From Cloacibacterium caeni (lineage in GTDB: Bacteria; Bacteroidota; Bacteroidia; Flavobacteriales; Weeksellaceae), in NCBI RefSeq assembly GCF_907163105.1, contig NZ_OU015321.1, positions 1,178,001 through 1,242,000 on the forward strand: a DNA stretch of 64,000 nt, given 5' to 3'. This document shows, in pieces, positions 62,614 to 64,000 of the stretch (the stretch's first letter is position 1; each line of letters opens with the position of its first letter). The notes under the pieces are model-generated. The model worked only from the letters and a program-made list of their open reading frames with translations. It did no database searches and was not told the origin of the DNA. The position numbers were made by a program, and so were the translations under genes.

Positions 62614-64000
62614 TTATCTTAATTCTGCGCTGAATTCTTTTTGGAAATTCTTAATCAGCGAGTTCATTACTTCTGTAATTTCTTTGTCTTCTAAGGTTTT
62701 TTCCTCGTTTAACAATTCGAAACTCATCGCGTAAGATTTCTTGCCTACTGGTAAGTTTTTGCCTTCGTAAACATCAAATAGATTGATATTTTTCAAAAAT
62801 TTAGATTTATTTTTTCTTGCCGAAGCATATAAATCTGCATAAGAAACATCTTTATCTACCAATAGCGCTAAATCTCTTCTGATTTTATTGAATTTCGGAA
62901 TATCTACGAATTTGAAATTATCTATTTTTCTAAGCGCTTGACAAGTTTCTAACTCTATTTCTGCATAGAAGCAATCTTGGTCTATATCAAAGTCTTTTAA
63001 CAGTTTAGGAGACACTTTTCCTAGTCTGGCAATGGTTTTTCCGTTTGCTGTAATTTCTAAAGCATCACCGAATCTTTCATCTTCTAAAGATTTTTCTTCT
63101 GTAACTAGATTTAATCTATCAAGAAGTACTTTTACATAAGCTTTTAACATGTAAAAATCAGAGGCAGATTTTGGCATCAACCAGTTTTCTGCATACGTTC
63201 TACCCGTTGTAAGCAATGCTAATTGTTTTCTTTCTTCATACTTTTTTTCCCTTTGGTCAAGATACGCTTCGCTTGATTCGAATTTGTGATAAATTTTACC
63301 CAATTCAAAGAATTTGATGTCTGGATTTTTACGGTTGATATTGTAAACTGCATTTCCTAAAAGCCCTTCTAATAAAGATTTTCTCATAAAAGCTAAATCT
63401 CCACTCAAAGGATTTAAAAGTCTTACAGCGTTAGTTTCATCTTTTACGCTGGTTAATGAATTGTTCATCACTTCATTAAAACCATTGCTCTGAAGCGTTC
63501 TTGCCCAAGAATTTTCTAATTCATCTTGGTCATTTACACTTAGTTTTACTGGAGTAAATGCTATTTTTTGAGGCGCATCTACTTTATTATAGCCGTAAAT
63601 TCTCAGAATTTCTTCTATTACGTCTATTTCTCTGGTCACATCTGCTCTGTAAGCCGGAACCGACAATTCTAAACCGTCTGGAATATCATTAAGAACAGAA
63701 ATTTCTAGAGATTTTAAAATTTCTTTTACTTTCTCTCTGTGAATTTTAATTCCTAAAATTTTATCAAGTTGAGAATATCTAAAAATAACTTTAGTGTCTT
63801 CTATTTTTTTAGGATAAAATTCTAAAAGATTTCCTACTTTTTTACCACCTGCAATTTCTTCAATCATTTTGATGGCATGAGTAATCGTAGTTCTGGTATT
63901 GTTAGGGTCTACTCCACGTTCGAAACGGAAAGAAGCATCAGTATTTAAACCATGAGCTTTAGCCGCTTTTCTAATCGCGACTGGATTGAAGTAAGCAGAC
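62614..64000 (-). CDS. pheT: Phenylalanyl-tRNA synthetase beta subunit, 5' end outside window
   Basis: The C-terminal ~461 residues of PheT. The frame runs past 63867 to the window edge, reading SAYFNPVAIRKAAKAHGLNT then DASFRFERGVDPNNTRTTI, the B3/B4 catalytic-like core. A B5 domain follows (VIFRYSQLDKILGIKI, VPAYRADVTREIDVIEEILRIYGYNK), and the FDX-ACB anticodon-binding domain closes it (KFNKIRRDLALLVDKDVSYAD to the end). It charges tRNA-Phe with PheS, which is not in the window. The missing N-terminus would contain the OB and B3 parts. Confidence 0.95.
   Translation of the reverse strand, partial: SAYFNPVAIRKAAKAHGLNTDASFRFERGVDPNNTRTTITHAIKMIEEIAGGKKVGNLLEFYPKKIEDTKVIFRYSQLDKILGIKIHREKVKEILKSLEISVLNDIPDGLELSVPAYRADVTREIDVIEEILRIYGYNKVDAPQKIAFTPVKLSVNDQDELENSWARTLQSNGFNEVMNNSLTSVKDETNAVRLLNPLSGDLAFMRKSLLEGLLGNAVYNINRKNPDIKFFELGKIYHKFESSEAYLDQREKKYEERKQLALLTTGRTYAENWLMPKSASDFYMLKAYVKVLLDRLNLVTEEKSLEDERFGDALEITANGKTIARLGKVSPKLLKDFDIDQDCFYAEIELETCQALRKIDNFKFVDIPKFNKIRRDLALLVDKDVSYADLYASARKNKSKFLKNINLFDVYEGKNLPVGKKSYAMSFELLNEEKTLEDKEITEVMNSLIKNFQKEFSAELR

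Overview
The window looks like chromosomal DNA of a low-GC Bacteroidota bacterium, most likely Flavobacteriia of the Chryseobacterium/Cloacibacterium group. The reasons are the A+T-rich base composition, promoters of the TAnnTTTG type with no clear Shine-Dalgarno sequences, many lipoproteins with SCxx lipoboxes, a TonB-dependent receptor with a carboxypeptidase-like N-terminal domain, a transcarbamylase of the acetyl/succinyl-ornithine type, and a long eukaryote-like urocanate hydratase. The genus call is an inference from protein style, not from a search.

Layout. 1-7.3 kb: end of a DsbA/FrnE-like gene, AIM24 protein, ychF, typA, a small secreted protein, an SDR and pfkA. 7.3-10.5 kb: accessory stretch with repeats, two small orphan genes, a PD-(D/E)XK nuclease and a gene remnant. 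10.5-18.5 kb: tex, a YdcH-like gene, a 150-bp inverted-repeat element, tRNA-Arg, and an envelope pair (outer membrane barrel plus a 984-aa TPR protein). 18.7-26.5 kb: amino acid permease, lipoproteins, SPFH protein, dgt, a calcium-binding-repeat lipoprotein, a frameshifted DUF1003 gene and an Lrp/AsnC regulator. 26.5-35.3 kb: an arginine biosynthesis cluster read leftward (GNAT, argG, argC, argD, argF', argB, argE, argH). 35.5-47.2 kb: gcvP, J-domain protein, SRPBCC protein, tpx, monomeric idh, an ECF sigma operon whose last gene is frameshifted, and katG. 47.3-56.4 kb: S41 peptidase, TonB receptor with a FAS1 lipoprotein, hutU bracketed by palindrome doublets, nitroreductase and pcm. 56.5-64 kb: Gfo/Idh/MocA oxidoreductase, two orphan genes around a class A beta-lactamase, 3-hydroxyacyl-CoA dehydrogenase, a GT-C-like membrane protein, an acidic 80-aa protein, a META lipoprotein and the 3' part of pheT.

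The gene content is mostly ordinary. The striking part is between the genes. At least ten gene borders carry short degenerate tandem arrays with a strict 7-bp period but different unit sequences. They often sit 5-12 bp upstream of a start codon or 2-5 bp after a stop. Other spacers carry 8-, 9- and 11-bp versions. Separate palindrome families have constant tips and covarying stems: a TCCTACGGA-tipped doublet with 48-50 bp spacing seen three times, a CTAAAG-tipped family, hairpins followed by a CAGCGGG tail, and GTCATTCCG elements that bracket two orphan genes. Two genes are broken by one-base contractions of homopolymers, so assembly quality should be checked before they are called pseudogenes.

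Working together: the arginine cluster supports an acetylated-intermediate route, with the first-gene acetyltransferase as candidate N-acetylglutamate synthase. KatG, Tpx and the DsbA-like protein are thiol/peroxide functions. The TPR/barrel and TonB/FAS1 pairs are outer membrane modules. All functions are read from motifs and families; no database search was possible.
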